Origin: Armatimonadaceae bacterium
Lineage (GTDB): Bacteria > Armatimonadota > Armatimonadia > Armatimonadales > Armatimonadaceae
Length of the DNA: 29,031 nucleotides
NCBI GenBank assembly: GCA_030446525.1
Contig: JAUJNC010000051.1
Coordinates: 1-29,031 of the forward strand
Direction of reading: 5' to 3'
Shown here: positions 17,215 to 25,349 of the stretch, piece by piece
How positions within the stretch are numbered: position 1 is the first letter of the stretch
How the letters are laid out: every line of letters begins with the position of its first letter
The notes under the pieces: model-generated
The model's input: the letters and a program-made list of their open reading frames with translations, nothing else
Told to the model about the DNA's origin: nothing
Databases searched by the model: none
Position numbers and translations under genes: made by a program

Positions 17215-17246
17215 ACCGGCCGCGTGGAGCGCTCCACGCGGCCGGT
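17215..17246. terminator. Perfect 32-base palindrome between convergent genes
   Basis: ACCGGCCGCGTGGAGC is followed directly by its exact reverse complement. It lies 20 bases beyond the first pilin stop (17267, minus strand) and close to the end of the plus-strand remnant. On the minus strand TTTCATTTC follows it. It is best explained as a bidirectional terminator; the absence of an unpaired loop means the central four bases would open. Confidence 0.55.
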
Positions 17247-17266
17247 AGTTCCGTTTGGTATGCTTT

Positions 17267-18079
17267 TTAGATGCCCCAAAGCTCCCAAAGCGCCTCGTTT
17301 TCCGGGGTCCTCAGGATAGCGGTGTTGCTACAGCCTTGCCCATTCCCCGCGGAGCAGTTTTCCTCGCGCACAGGGTAAAGTTTGTTAAACGGCATCGCCT
17401 TGACGTGACCGTCGCAAAAGAGCACATCAACCAGCCCGCTGTGTCGTCCGTGGGGGCGCTGGTGGCCTCCGGAGACCCCACCGGGCAGCCTGTAAACGGC
17501 ACTCCAAGAGAATGGCGAGGTGACATCAGGCTGGTACGCCCCATACGCGCGAAGGAGGTTCAAGCTGTCTGGCCCATCAGGATAAGCGTCCATGACCAGC
17601 ACATGACCGGAAGGGTTGGTAATGTTCGGCAAGAAGTTGTAACTTGGCGCAACGAGTGAATTGTTCACGTAGCCCGGCACCGGCCGCGCCATGCCGTACC
17701 CGATCCGACCCTCACGATTAAGCCGCTTTCCGATTGATGTTTCTTCCTTAGAAGGTTCGGCATTCGGACAGCGCGAGTACAGATTGTTCTTCGAGTATGG
17801 CTGCACAAAATAAAGGTAAGAGGCCGTTGTCAGGTTGGCGCCGCACAACTCCGGCCACGGGCACGAAATGTCCATTCGGGAGCCCGGAAAAGATTCATCG
17901 TAATCCTGAGCGTATATCAGCAGCGCGATGCCTATCTGCTTCAGGTTGCTCTGGCAGGTGGCTTGCCTAGCCTTTTCTCTCGCCTGGGCGAAGACAGGAA
18001 AAAGGATGGCGGCCAGGATCGCGATTATCGCGATGACGACGAGGAGTTCAATGAGGGTGAAGGCGCGTTGCTTCATCAT
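17267..18079 (-). CDS. DUF1559-type prepilin-like protein, first of a tandem pair
   Basis: This 270-residue protein starts [18 protein letters not shown], with a short charged leader, cleavage expected before FTLIE, and the hydrophobic helix of type IV pilins and type II secretion pseudopilins. [24 protein letters not shown] follows, the form common in Armatimonadota. The C-terminal H-x9-DG motif is [12 protein letters not shown]. The globular part has several cysteines that may pair. It should be inserted in the inner membrane and assembled into a pseudopilus-like structure, or act as a surface protein; the function of this expanded family is unknown. No prepilin peptidase lies nearby. It is about 220 bases downstream of its paralog on the same strand. 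Confidence 0.88.
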   Translation of the reverse strand: MMKQRAFTLIELLVVIAIIAILAAILFPVFAQAREKARQATCQSNLKQIGIALLIYAQDYDESFPGSRMDISCPWPELCGANLTTASYLYFVQPYSKNNLYSRCPNAEPSKEETSIGKRLNREGRIGYGMARPVPGYVNNSLVAPSYNFLPNITNPSGHVLVMDAYPDGPDSLNLLRAYGAYQPDVTSPFSWSAVYRLPGGVSGGHQRPHGRHSGLVDVLFCDGHVKAMPFNKLYPVREENCSAGNGQGCSNTAILRTPENEALWELWGI

Positions 18080-18301
18080 GGTCTTTTTTGTGATGGCGAT
18101 AGCCTATTCTATCACAGAACTAAAACTGGAAGCCGGCCGTTGAAACCCGGTTAGCCCTGGGACAGGAACGTCCCTGTCTCAGGGGCCTTCGGCCAACCGT
18201 CCTGCGGACACAAAACGGGCTTGCGCGTCCAGAAGACGCTCGGCCGAAGGCCTCTCAGCCGGGGGTTTCACCCCCCGGCCTTGGCTGGTGTGATAAAAGC
18301 C
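18080..18301 (-). ncRNA. Highly structured spacer between the tandem pilin genes
   Basis: Four inverted repeats fill this 222-base gap. GCCGGGGG/CCCCCGGC (18258-18279) lies just after the upstream pilin stop and probably terminates it. GGCCTTCGGCC (18184-18194) pairs with GGCCGAAGGCC (18242-18252). A long imperfect stem covers 18154-18186 (GCCCTGGGACAGG...CCTGTCTCAGGGGC). A GTTGAAACC core lies at 18140-18148. TGTGAT...ATCACA (18089-18116) is just before the next ATG. This may be a structured leader RNA or a REP-like repeat cluster; I cannot tell which, and calling it RNA is provisional. Confidence 0.35.
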
Positions 18302-19090
18302 TTACTGCAAGCGGTCGTCCCTAGGATCAACAGGCAGCTTGAAATTCCACCACCAGTTGGAAGCGGAGCGAGTCGGATCAACGTCAATGGCCCTCTGCGG
18401 AGACCATTTGGCGTGCCCGTCGCCATAAACGATACTATTACCACCGGCATGGCGGGACCACTTGGGATTGCTGCGCTCAGAGGCCGGTAGAGTATCCCAG
18501 CCCGTCGGAGTGGTGCCATTCCAGCTCGAAAAAATAAGGTAGCGCGGGTCCGAGAACACGATGAACGAGGAATCCGCGACCAGCGGCAAGTCTGCTGGCT
18601 TACCGATGCTTGCCTGCGAAACCGGTACGGGCGCTGCACTAGCATTGTTTGTCGAGTAGACTACCCACGTGTTGGCGCCGTATGAGCGTCGGGAAACCCG
18701 CAGAGAATCTGTCGCATCGCCGCCAGGACCGTAAATCGTCTGGAGGTCGCCTTGTACGGGCGTATCGGGGCACCGGAAGACATCAACGTTCTTGATGTAC
18801 GGGTGGACGTGTCGAATCCAGGACGCAACCATCACGCTGTTGTCGGAAGGGCTGTAAGCCCTGTTATTAACCGGGTACGCCTCGTCGTAGTCCTGAGTGT
18901 ACATCATCACCGCGGTGCCGATCTGTTTCATGTTGGACAGGCAGGCGGCTTGCCGTGCCTTAGCGCGCGCCTGGGCGAAGACCGGAAATAGGATAGCGGC
19001 GAGGATCGCTATTATCGCGATCACGACGAGAAGCTCGATCAGCGTAAACGCTGATGTGATCAGGGTGAAACCTTTGCGCTGACTTCGCAT
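18302..19090 (-). CDS. DUF1559-type prepilin-like protein, second of a tandem pair
   Basis: The product is 262 residues from the ATG at 19090, chosen because AGGAG lies seven bases before it; the ATG at 19096 touches that site. The N-terminus is unusual: [19 protein letters not shown] holds two FTLI units, so either GF or AF could mark the cleavage site. The rest of the helix and [24 protein letters not shown] are standard. The H-x9-DG motif is [12 protein letters not shown]. It is a clear paralog of the downstream gene, with a different globular middle. The two may form hetero-assemblies, which is inference. Confidence 0.88.
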   Translation of the reverse strand: MRSQRKGFTLITSAFTLIELLVVIAIIAILAAILFPVFAQARAKARQAACLSNMKQIGTAVMMYTQDYDEAYPVNNRAYSPSDNSVMVASWIRHVHPYIKNVDVFRCPDTPVQGDLQTIYGPGGDATDSLRVSRRSYGANTWVVYSTNNASAAPVPVSQASIGKPADLPLVADSSFIVFSDPRYLIFSSWNGTTPTGWDTLPASERSNPKWSRHAGGNSIVYGDGHAKWSPQRAIDVDPTRSASNWWWNFKLPVDPRDDRLQ

Positions 19091-19157
19091 CTTCATTCTC
19101 CTTGAACCAGGATCAGGTTATGTTACGAACGAGCGGCTGACTTTGCTGCGCGCCCCG

Positions 19158-20297
19158 CTAAAGCGCCGCTGCCGCCAGAGCGGGAACCGCGGAACCGCGG
19201 GTGATCAATTGCGCGGGCAGCACCTCGCGGATCACGCTGCGAGGTTCATTCCCGTTCAGAAGGCCCAGCAAACGCTCGACGGAGCGCTTGCCCATCGCGT
19301 GGAGCGGCTGGCGCACCGTGGTGAGCGGCGGGTACACGAGCTGCGCCGAGGTGGGGTCGTCGAACCCGACCACGGAAACATCCTCGGGGACCTGCATCCC
19401 GGCGTCGCGCACGGCGTTCATCGCCTCCAGGGCGAGATAGTAGCCCGCCGCGAAGACCGCGGTGACCCGATCCGGGCCACAAAACAGATCCACCAGGCGG
19501 GCTTTCGCCGCCTCGCCCGCGCGCCACGCCAGCTCACCCCGCACCTCCCAGGTGAGGCTATGCGGCAGACCGGCCAGGCTGAGCGCGCGGCGGTAGCCCA
19601 GCAGGCGGTCCTGGGTGTTCGCCGTCTCTTCCTCGGCGTACAGCAGGGCGATCCGCTCGTGCCCGAGCCGGGCCAGGTGCCGCACCGCCTCCATCGCCCC
19701 GCCGACGTTGTCCGAGTCCACCGAGGGCACGCCCATGCCAGGCCACGATGCGCCGACCACCATGACCGCCTTGCCCGCGTCCCACAGCGCCTCGATAGAC
19801 GGCACGCTTTGGGCGCGCGGCGCGATGATGAGCCAGCCGTCCGTGGACGCGCGGCGGTCCGCGGCGTTGTAGTCCGCGCCCGCCAGGGACAGGTCCAGCT
19901 TCGCCGCCCGGTCCCCCAGCGCCTGCCGGACCGCCCGGTACAGCGAGCTGTAATAGTAGCTCTCCAGGACGTTGGCCGCGCCCTCGACAAACGAGAGGGT
20001 GATGCGCGGATGCTCGGTAGTTCCCCGCCCGTTGCCGGTCGCCGGCGACTGCCCCGGCGCCACGAAGGTGCCGCGGCCCACCTCGCGGGTGAAAAAACCC
20101 TCGGCGGTGAGCGCAAGGATCGCCTTGTTGACCGTCATCTTCGAAACGCCCAGTCGGCCCGCGATCTCGACCTCGGCAGGTATCTTGTCGCCCGGTTTGA
20201 GCCGTCCGCCGGTCACCATGTCCCGGAGGATGCGCTTCACCTGGGCGTGCCGCGGCAAGGGGCATCGCTTATCTACGCGAACAACACTGTCGAACAT
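19158..20297 (-). CDS. GntR-type HTH plus LacI-type sensor transcriptional regulator (AraR-like architecture)
   Basis: The 379-residue protein starts at the ATG at 20297 (MFDSVVRVDKRCPLPRHAQV). Residues 12-80 are a GntR winged helix: LKPGDKIPAEVEIAGRLGVSKMTVNKAI, then REVGRGTFVAP. From about 90 to the end is a periplasmic-binding-protein-like sensor of the LacI/GalR kind (SVDSDNVGGAMEAVRHL, GHERIALLY, DVSVVGFDDPTSAQLVYPPLTTVRQP). This is the AraR layout, which usually senses a sugar. No transporter or hydrolase gene is adjacent, so its regulon is unknown. A near-consensus promoter lies just upstream, with GGTATA repeats that could be its own operator. Confidence 0.87.
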   Translation of the reverse strand: MFDSVVRVDKRCPLPRHAQVKRILRDMVTGGRLKPGDKIPAEVEIAGRLGVSKMTVNKAILALTAEGFFTREVGRGTFVAPGQSPATGNGRGTTEHPRITLSFVEGAANVLESYYYSSLYRAVRQALGDRAAKLDLSLAGADYNAADRRASTDGWLIIAPRAQSVPSIEALWDAGKAVMVVGASWPGMGVPSVDSDNVGGAMEAVRHLARLGHERIALLYAEEETANTQDRLLGYRRALSLAGLPHSLTWEVRGELAWRAGEAAKARLVDLFCGPDRVTAVFAAGYYLALEAMNAVRDAGMQVPEDVSVVGFDDPTSAQLVYPPLTTVRQPLHAMGKRSVERLLGLLNGNEPRSVIREVLPAQLITRGSAVPALAAAAL

Positions 20298-20339
20298 AGA
20301 GCACCCTGACTCCTGTGAGCCTATACCATTGGGCCGTTT

Positions 20340-20368
20340 AGTATATACCCATTTTGTGAAGTTGTCAA
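20340..20368 (-). promoter_or_regulatory. Sigma70-type promoter TTGACA-N17-TATACT of the GntR/LacI-type gene
   Basis: On the minus strand TTGACA (20363-20368) and TATACT (20340-20345) are separated by exactly 17 bases, about 42 bases before the start codon. It is the best promoter in the window. GGTATA occurs twice, 22 bases apart, at the -10 and just downstream, and GTATATAC is a palindrome over the -10; these may be regulator sites. Confidence 0.75.
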
Positions 20369-20605
20369 CACGGGCGCGGCACGGACGCCCGCCGCGCCGT
20401 CCATAATACAGACGAAGCGGAGTGGAAATTCCGCGAACCGGCGCGGAACTCGCGCCCCGTCGCCGACATCCTACCAACTCTGCGTTAACAAACCGTTAAA
20501 CAGACCGTCCGGGCGGAAAGAAGTTACGGGTCCGACAAAAAAAGAGGGCGAGAACCGATCTCGCCCTGGCAGGTACGTGGAGGCCGCCCCCCGGGCGGGT
20601 CGCGA
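20369..20605. other. Non-coding gap between the two regulator genes
   Basis: Apart from the GntR/LacI promoter at its right-hand neighbour boundary and the deoR terminator at 20537-20567, this stretch shows GTTAAC and GTTAAAC close together (20483-20500) and a GC-rich inverted repeat at about 20583-20598. I see no coding frame and no RNA gene. Confidence 0.4.
20537..20567 (-). terminator. Rho-independent terminator of the deoR-type gene
   Basis: On the minus strand a nine-base stem AGGGCGAGA/TCTCGCCCT with a five-base loop (20545-20567) is followed by seven T (20537-20543). It lies 39 bases after the stop codon at 20606 and is the clearest intrinsic terminator in the window. Confidence 0.85.
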
Positions 20606-21370
20606 TCACACACAGCGCAGGGCGAGACCCGACTCGGTGAGCGCGCGCATCAGGGCGTCGGGCAGGCCGGTGTCGGTGATCAGCAAGGACGCCGCAGCCA
20701 GCGGCGCGACGTGCGCGAACGCCGCCTGCCCTGCCTTGGAAGCGTCGGCCACCACGATCACCTCGCCCGCGTGTTCGATCATGGCGCGCTTGACCTGGAC
20801 CGCGTCGAAATCCACGGCGGTGAAGCCGGCCCGGACGTCCGCGCCCGAAACGCCCAGGAAGGCGCGGTCAGCGCGGAACGGCCGCAGAAACTCGGCGGCG
20901 AGCGGCCCCAGGGTCGCCCGCCGCCGCCCCTGCGCCTGCCCGCCCACCACGATCACCTCGACGTCCGGCGCCTCCATCAGCGCCGCGGCGGTCGGCAGGG
21001 CGTTGGTCACCACGGTGATGCCCTTCCGGGCCGCCGCCAGCGCCAGGCCCACTTCGTGCGTCGTCGTGCCGGCGTCCAGGATCACCGTTTCGCCCCGGCG
21101 GACCATCTCCGCCGCGGCGCGGCCGATGCGCCGCTTCTCGTCCGCGTGCGAAACCGCGCGCTCGGCGTAGGGCGGCTCGTACAGGCTGTTTTCCACGGGC
21201 AGCGCGCCGCCGTGCGTGCGCCGCAGCAGCCGGCGCGCCTCCAGGGCGGCCAGGTCCGCGCGCACCGTCGGCGCGGACACGCGGAAATCGCCCTCCAACT
21301 CCTCGACGGTCACCTTCCCCCGGTGCCGCAGGCGCTCCAGAATGCGCCGCTGCCGCTCCTCGACAAACAT
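20606..21370 (-). CDS. DeoR-family transcriptional regulator
   Basis: This 254-residue protein has an N-terminal DeoR helix-turn-helix (MFVEERQRRILERL, VTVEELEGDFRVSAPTVRADLAALE, RRTHGGA). The C-terminal sensor domain has the family signatures VILDAGTTTHEVGLAL and VTNALPTAAAL, then the VVGGxxxxRR-like stretch and GVSGADVRAGF. These regulators normally repress sugar genes and respond to a sugar phosphate. It is divergent from the fused E1 gene with only 83 bases between starts, and overlapping promoters with TTTCGTT repeats lie between them. It most likely controls both. The ribosome-binding site is weak. Confidence 0.92.
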   Translation of the reverse strand: MFVEERQRRILERLRHRGKVTVEELEGDFRVSAPTVRADLAALEARRLLRRTHGGALPVENSLYEPPYAERAVSHADEKRRIGRAAAEMVRRGETVILDAGTTTHEVGLALAAARKGITVVTNALPTAAALMEAPDVEVIVVGGQAQGRRRATLGPLAAEFLRPFRADRAFLGVSGADVRAGFTAVDFDAVQVKRAMIEHAGEVIVVADASKAGQAAFAHVAPLAAASLLITDTGLPDALMRALTESGLALRCV

Positions 21371-21408
21371 TTTCGTTCGCTTTCGTTTCGGCTTGACTGT
21401 TTTCGTTT
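21371..21408. promoter_or_regulatory. Three TTTCGTT direct repeats in helical phase, probable DeoR operator
   Basis: TTTCGTT starts at 21371, 21381 and 21401, spacings of 10 and 20 bases, so all face the same side of the helix. A degenerate unit would fall at 21391 (GCTTGACT), where the E1 -35 box lies. The array covers the E1 -35 and spacer and ends at the deoR start codon. TTTC-rich direct repeats are bound by some DeoR proteins such as AgaR; this one is inferred. Confidence 0.6.
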
Positions 21409-21421
21409 TGCGTGTTATTAT
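21393..21421 (+). promoter_or_regulatory. Promoter of the fused E1 gene (TTGACT-N17-TATTAT)
   Basis: TTGACT at 21393-21398 and TATTAT at 21416-21421 are separated by 17 bases, 33 bases before the E1 ATG. The opposite strand reads TATAAT at 21417-21422, a likely -10 for the deoR gene, so the two -10 boxes overlap and the two promoters probably compete. Confidence 0.75.
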
Positions 21422-21453
21422 ACCGTAACTTCTGACGTCTCGTAGGAAAAACC

Positions 21454-23925
21454 ATGCCCAAGTCCCTGATGATCCACCCGCACGAGGTCCGCCGCAGCGG
21501 CGAGGTCCGCTTCGAGCCGATCCCCGTGAACCAGTATAATAAAACGCTCAAGGACGAGCTGGACCGGTTCGCCCGCGAGGATCTCGTGCGGATCCACCGG
21601 GACATGGCGGTCATCCGCGCCTTCGAAAGCATGCTGAACGAGGTCAAGACGCAGCGGGCTTTCGGCGAGATCCCCTACGAGCACCGGGGCCCGGCCCACC
21701 TTTCCATCGGCCAGGAAGCCTCCGCCGTCGGCCAGGCGTTCCTGCTCGGCATCGACGACCACATCTTCGGCAGCCACCGCAGCCACGGCGAGATCCTCGC
21801 CAAGGGCCTGTCGGCGATCGAGAAGCTCGACGACGAGACGCTGATGGACATCATGAAGCGGTACATGGACGGCGCCATCCTGCGCGTGGTCGAGGGGGAC
21901 GCGGACGGCTCGGTCAAGGATCTGGCGGTCGATTTCCTGCTGTACGGGGCGCTGGCCGAGATCTTCGGCCGGGAGACGGGCTTCAACAAGGGCATGGGCG
22001 GCTCGATGCACGCCTTTTTCACGCCGTTCGGCATCTATCCCAACAACGCCATCGTCGGCGGCTCGGCTGACATCTCGGTGGGGGCCGCCCTCTTCAAGCG
22101 CGTGAACCACAAGCCCGGCGTCGTGATCTGCAACATCGGCGACGCCGCGGCGAGCTGCGGGCCGACCTGGGAAGCGCTGTGCTTCGCCACCATGGACCAG
22201 TTCAAGTATCTGTGGGACCGGGAGCACGGCGGCGGGCTGGCGCTGATCGTGAACTTCGTCAACAACTTCTACGGCATGGGCGGCCAGCCGGTCGGCGAGA
22301 CCATGGGGACGCAGATCCTGGCCCGCATCGGCGCCGGACTCAACCCCGACCAGATGCTGGCCGAGCGCATCGACGGCTACAACCCGCTCGCCGTAATCGA
22401 CGCCGTCGCCCGCAAAAAGGAGGCGCTCGAGCGCGGGCACGGGCCGGTTTTGCTCGACACGGTCACCTACCGCTTCACCGGCCACTCGCCCTCGGACGCC
22501 TCGTCGTACCGCGAAAAGGCGGAGATCGAGGAGTGGCGGCAGGTCGATTCGCTCCTCACCTACGGCGAAGAGCTGCTCGAGGCGGGCCTGTGCACTCGGG
22601 ACGATCTGGACCAGACGCACGCCCGGGTTGACGCCGCCATCCTGAGGGCCTACAGGAAGGCCATCGACCTGGACGTCTCGCCGCGCGCCGACCTGTACGC
22701 GCCCGGCAACCTGCTGGAGCGGACGATGTTCTCGAACGAGCGGGTCGAGGGGTTCGACCAGGCACCGCCTGGGCGCCGCGAGCCCGAAACGCTCCAGCCG
22801 CTCGCGGAGAACCCGCGTGTCAAGCAGCTCGCCGGGCGCAGCCGCTCCGGGCTGGACGAGGCCGGGAAGCCGCTGCCCGCCGCGCGCTGCATCGGCATCA
22901 AGGACGCGCTCTTCGAGGCGATCATCGACCGGTTCTACAAGGACCCCACCCTGATCGCCTACGGCGAGGAGAACCGCGATTGGGGCGGCGCTTTCGCCGT
23001 CTACCAGGGCCTGACCGAGGCCCTGCCCTACCACCGGCTGTTCAACAGCCCGATATCCGAAGCGGCGATCGTCGGCACGGCGGTCGGCTACGCCCTGGAG
23101 GGTGGACGCGCCCTCGTCGATCTGATGTATTGCGACTTCATGGGCCGCGCCGGCGACGAGATCTTCAACCAGCTCGCCAAGTGGCAGTCCATGAGCGGCG
23201 GGATGCTGCGCATGCCGGTCGTGCTGCGCGTATCGGTCGGCTCCAAGTACGGCGCCCAGCATTCGCAGGACTGGACCTCGCTGTGCGCGCACATCCCCGG
23301 CCTCAAGGTCGTCTTCCCGGCCACGCCCTACGACGCCAAGGGCCTGATGAACGCCGCCCTGGTGGGCACCGACCCGGTCGTCTTTTTCGAATCGCAGCGC
23401 CTTTACAACCAGCCCGAGCTCTTCCACGGCGCCGGGGGTGTCCCCGAGGGCTACTACGAGGTGCCGCTGGGCGAGCCGGACATCAAGAAGGAAGGCAAGG
23501 ACCTCACCCTCCTCACCATCGGCGCCACCCTGTACCGCGCGCTCGAGGCCGCCAGGATCCTGGAGGAGGAGCACGGCCTGTCCTGCGAGGTTATCGACGC
23601 CCGCTCGATCGTCCCCTTCAATTACGAGAAAGTTGTCGAGTCCGTCAAGAAGACGGGCCGCATCCTCCTCAGCTCCGACGCCTGCGAGCGGGGCAACATC
23701 CTGCAGACCCTGGCCGCCAAGATCACCCAACTGGCCTTCGACCACCTCGACGCCCCGCCCGTCGTCGTCGGGGCGCGCAACTGGATCACCCCGCCCGACG
23801 AGGTCGAGGACAGCTTCTTCCCCTTCCCGGCCGACATCCTCGATGCCGTCCACACCTACATCCAGCCGCTACAAGGCTACACGGTCAAGCGAGCGTGTGA
23901 CAAGGCAGGCCTGATGCGAAGGTAA
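21454..23925 (+). CDS. Fused E1 alpha/beta thiamine-dependent 2-oxoacid dehydrogenase
   Basis: The ATG at 21454 follows AGGAAA and opens an 823-residue protein. Residues 40-400 are an E1 alpha domain: [53 protein letters not shown], and a TPP motif reading [14 protein letters not shown] with NNFYGMGG later. Residues 485-823 are an E1 beta domain: [58 protein letters not shown] and [13 protein letters not shown]. Such enzymes decarboxylate pyruvate, acetoin or branched-chain acids and pass the acyl group to lipoyl-E2. GDG is replaced by GDA and the TPP motif is about ten residues longer than usual. No E2 lies in the window. The frame is clean and the substrate unknown. Confidence 0.88.
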   Translation: MPKSLMIHPHEVRRSGEVRFEPIPVNQYNKTLKDELDRFAREDLVRIHRDMAVIRAFESMLNEVKTQRAFGEIPYEHRGPAHLSIGQEASAVGQAFLLGIDDHIFGSHRSHGEILAKGLSAIEKLDDETLMDIMKRYMDGAILRVVEGDADGSVKDLAVDFLLYGALAEIFGRETGFNKGMGGSMHAFFTPFGIYPNNAIVGGSADISVGAALFKRVNHKPGVVICNIGDAAASCGPTWEALCFATMDQFKYLWDREHGGGLALIVNFVNNFYGMGGQPVGETMGTQILARIGAGLNPDQMLAERIDGYNPLAVIDAVARKKEALERGHGPVLLDTVTYRFTGHSPSDASSYREKAEIEEWRQVDSLLTYGEELLEAGLCTRDDLDQTHARVDAAILRAYRKAIDLDVSPRADLYAPGNLLERTMFSNERVEGFDQAPPGRREPETLQPLAENPRVKQLAGRSRSGLDEAGKPLPAARCIGIKDALFEAIIDRFYKDPTLIAYGEENRDWGGAFAVYQGLTEALPYHRLFNSPISEAAIVGTAVGYALEGGRALVDLMYCDFMGRAGDEIFNQLAKWQSMSGGMLRMPVVLRVSVGSKYGAQHSQDWTSLCAHIPGLKVVFPATPYDAKGLMNAALVGTDPVVFFESQRLYNQPELFHGAGGVPEGYYEVPLGEPDIKKEGKDLTLLTIGATLYRALEAARILEEEHGLSCEVIDARSIVPFNYEKVVESVKKTGRILLSSDACERGNILQTLAAKITQLAFDHLDAPPVVVGARNWITPPDEVEDSFFPFPADILDAVHTYIQPLQGYTVKRACDKAGLMRR
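23771..23923 (+). repeat. E1 3'-end sequence, copy 1 of a 150-base duplication
   Basis: This is the end of the E1 gene, encoding [20 protein letters not shown] and on to the stop. A closely similar copy lies at 24920-25065 in the same orientation. The match covers about 150 bases with few substitutions and several small deletions. Confidence 0.85.
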
Positions 23926-23978
23926 AGAGGGTCTTTGGAGTACGGCGGGGCGTTAGGCGCATGCCGCGCGCCCCGGTG

Positions 23979-23984
23979 TATAAT
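23979..23984 (+). promoter_or_regulatory. TATAAT box before the small gene at 24005
   Basis: GGTGTATAATGG contains a perfect -10 hexamer 21 bases before the ATG at 24005. A GGGGCG/CGCCCC inverted repeat (about 23946-23974) lies just upstream and may end E1 transcription. Confidence 0.45.
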
Positions 23985-24004
23985 GGAAGCATGAGAGGAA
24001 CTCC

Positions 24005-24289
24005 ATGCTAACTACCCTCGAAATCCCTGACGAAGCGCTCGAGGCCGCCCGGCGCGCTTCCCCGGCGCCGCTTGCCACGCCGGAGGATGTGGTCCTTGGG
24101 AGCGTAGTTCAGACGGGTCTTTCTGGCTCGGGAACGCGAAGACGTATCCAGACTTGCCTGCGCGAGGCATCCCAGGCGGCAGAGACAGCTTTGCGTCAGG
24201 ATTACTCGCTCCGCCTCCCCGACATCTCCCTTCTTCACGGGACCGCCTTTCTTCCTGGGTCGAAGGCATCCTTACGCGGCAAACAGTGA
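24005..24289 (+). CDS. Small unknown protein with antitoxin-like N-terminus (94 aa)
   Basis: The start has AGAGGA at a good distance and a TATAAT box upstream. The opening MLTTLEIPDEALEAARRASP resembles short antitoxin or DUF-type proteins. After about residue 35 (TPEDVVLGSV) the sequence becomes serine- and arginine-rich and less convincing, so a frameshift is likely near 24100. In another frame an open stretch ends RQTVTIEAVTRDAVADVLSS and then YDGKAYELGQSDIVRTD with a stop at 24394-24396. I do not recognise either part. It sits in the disordered segment after the E1 gene. Confidence 0.4.
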   Translation: MLTTLEIPDEALEAARRASPAPLATPEDVVLGSVVQTGLSGSGTRRRIQTCLREASQAAETALRQDYSLRLPDISLLHGTAFLPGSKASLRGKQ

Positions 24290-24396
24290 CTATTGAAGCG
24301 GTCACGCGGGATGCGGTCGCGGATGTATTGAGCAGCGCCAACTACGACGGCAAAGCGTACGAATTGGGCCAGAGTGATATTGTCCGAACAGATTAG

Positions 24397-24673
24397 GCGC
24401 GGCAACGAAACATCTGCGGCGGTACTTGGCATCGTTCGCTATCCGTGGAACAGTGTTGCGCTGGACCAGCAGCAATCTCCGCGACGGGCACGCGGTTGCA
24501 CAACCGAAGCGACGCGGCAGAGCCTGGTTTTGTGCCGGTCGTTCGGCGCAAAGATGATTTTAGAGTTGGCGAGGTGCGGTTGAGCCAAAGACGGCTGAAT
24601 CCTGACGAGCGCGGCTGAAATACGAGACCAGATCGATCACGCACGGGCGGCATGATCGAGGGCTTCCCTCGTC
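24397..24673. other. Stretch without a recognisable gene
   Basis: All frames are broken or implausible. One frame reads PGFVPVVRRKDDFRVGEVRL and then SQRRLNPDERG before a stop, which is protein-like but not recognised. GC content here is visibly lower than in the flanking metabolic genes. I see no RNA gene or transposase. Confidence 0.3.
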
Positions 24674-24919
24674 ATGCACAGCCTGCATTCAGCAACACTC
24701 GATGGGCACCCGGTAATCGCCACCATCGGTAATCCGTGGTCGCTACTGACGCAGCAGATTTTACCGGATCATGCCGTCGTGGTGGTTGGCTTTGAGTTCG
24801 TCCCAGGAATAGAAGAAGTCGTTTACATGGACCCCGCAACGGAACGCTCGAACGGATGCCGTTGGACCGGTTTCTCTTCGGCTGGAGCATTCCCGGAGAG
24901 AAGCGTTCACCGTCCGGTA
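24674..24919 (+). pseudogene. Fragment resembling a C39-like peptidase domain
   Basis: One frame reads LDGHPVIATIGNPWSLL, then ILPDHAVVVVGFEFVPGIEE and VVYMDPATERS. After a one-base shift near 24850 it continues MPLDRFLFGWSIPGEK. GHPVIA, HAVVVVGF with its histidine, a DP element and a final F-x-x-x-W are the pattern of the C-terminal half of C39-like cysteine peptidases. The cysteine-bearing N-terminal half is not visible. It is probably a decayed gene. The fragment runs straight into the duplicated E1 tail. Confidence 0.4.
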
Positions 24920-25065
24920 GGGCCGCAACGGGATCACCCCGCCCGACGAGGTCGAGGACAGCTTCTTCCCCTTCCCGGCCGATATCCTCGATGCCGTCCA
25001 CACTATCCAGCCGCTACAAGGCTAACGGCCAAGCGAGCGTGTGACAAGGCAGACCTGATGGGGCG
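24920..25065 (+). repeat. Degenerate second copy of the E1 3' end
   Basis: This repeats 23771-23923: GATCACCCCGCCCGACGAGG and about 120 further bases match, with deletions in the stretch after GATGCCGTCCACAC and after CTACAAGGCTA. The frame is broken, so it no longer encodes the E1 tail. The match begins abruptly after the peptidase-like fragment and fades near the position of the original stop codon. Confidence 0.85.
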
Positions 25066-25349
25066 GAGCAAGGAAGGGGATAAACCGTCTGGCGCTTGCG
25101 CCGCAGGTACGGGTGGTTTCGGGGTAACCCGGGGTCACGAGCACCAGCAAAGTAAGTTACTCCCGTCTCTGCCTGAACACGTTCCTGGCCCGCGTCGCCT
25201 GGAGCGTGCGCTTGCATTGTTTGACCTCCTGGGCGTTCAATGCCAAACCATGAGCATCCCGTTCAACGAAGCGAGCATCCCCGGGCGCCATACCTGACCC
25301 ACCGGATCCGCGACTCCCATAAGAGCGACCCGGTGCGGGAGGTCGAGGT
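25066..25349. other. Non-coding stretch between the duplicated tail and the oxygenase gene
   Basis: No convincing gene is present. On the minus strand AGGAGG precedes an ATG at about 25217 (MQAHAPGDAGQERVQAETG), but the peptide has no recognisable features. A transposon remnant is possible but cannot be shown. Confidence 0.3.

Noticed and set aside
18089..18116. TGTGAT...ATCACA resembling a CRP site
   Set aside because: The half-sites are 16 bases apart, too far for the TGTGA-N6-TCACA operator.
21418..23853. 811-codon minus-strand frame opposite the E1 gene
   Set aside because: It is the antisense shadow of a fully conserved enzyme in high-GC DNA.
24005..24396. Second toxin-antitoxin pair after the E1 gene
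   Set aside because: The start looks antitoxin-like, but no PIN or other toxin motif can be read in any frame.
25014..25217. Minus-strand frame with a good AGGAGG site, possible transposase remnant
   Set aside because: The 67-residue peptide shows no transposase motif and overlaps the decayed E1 copy.
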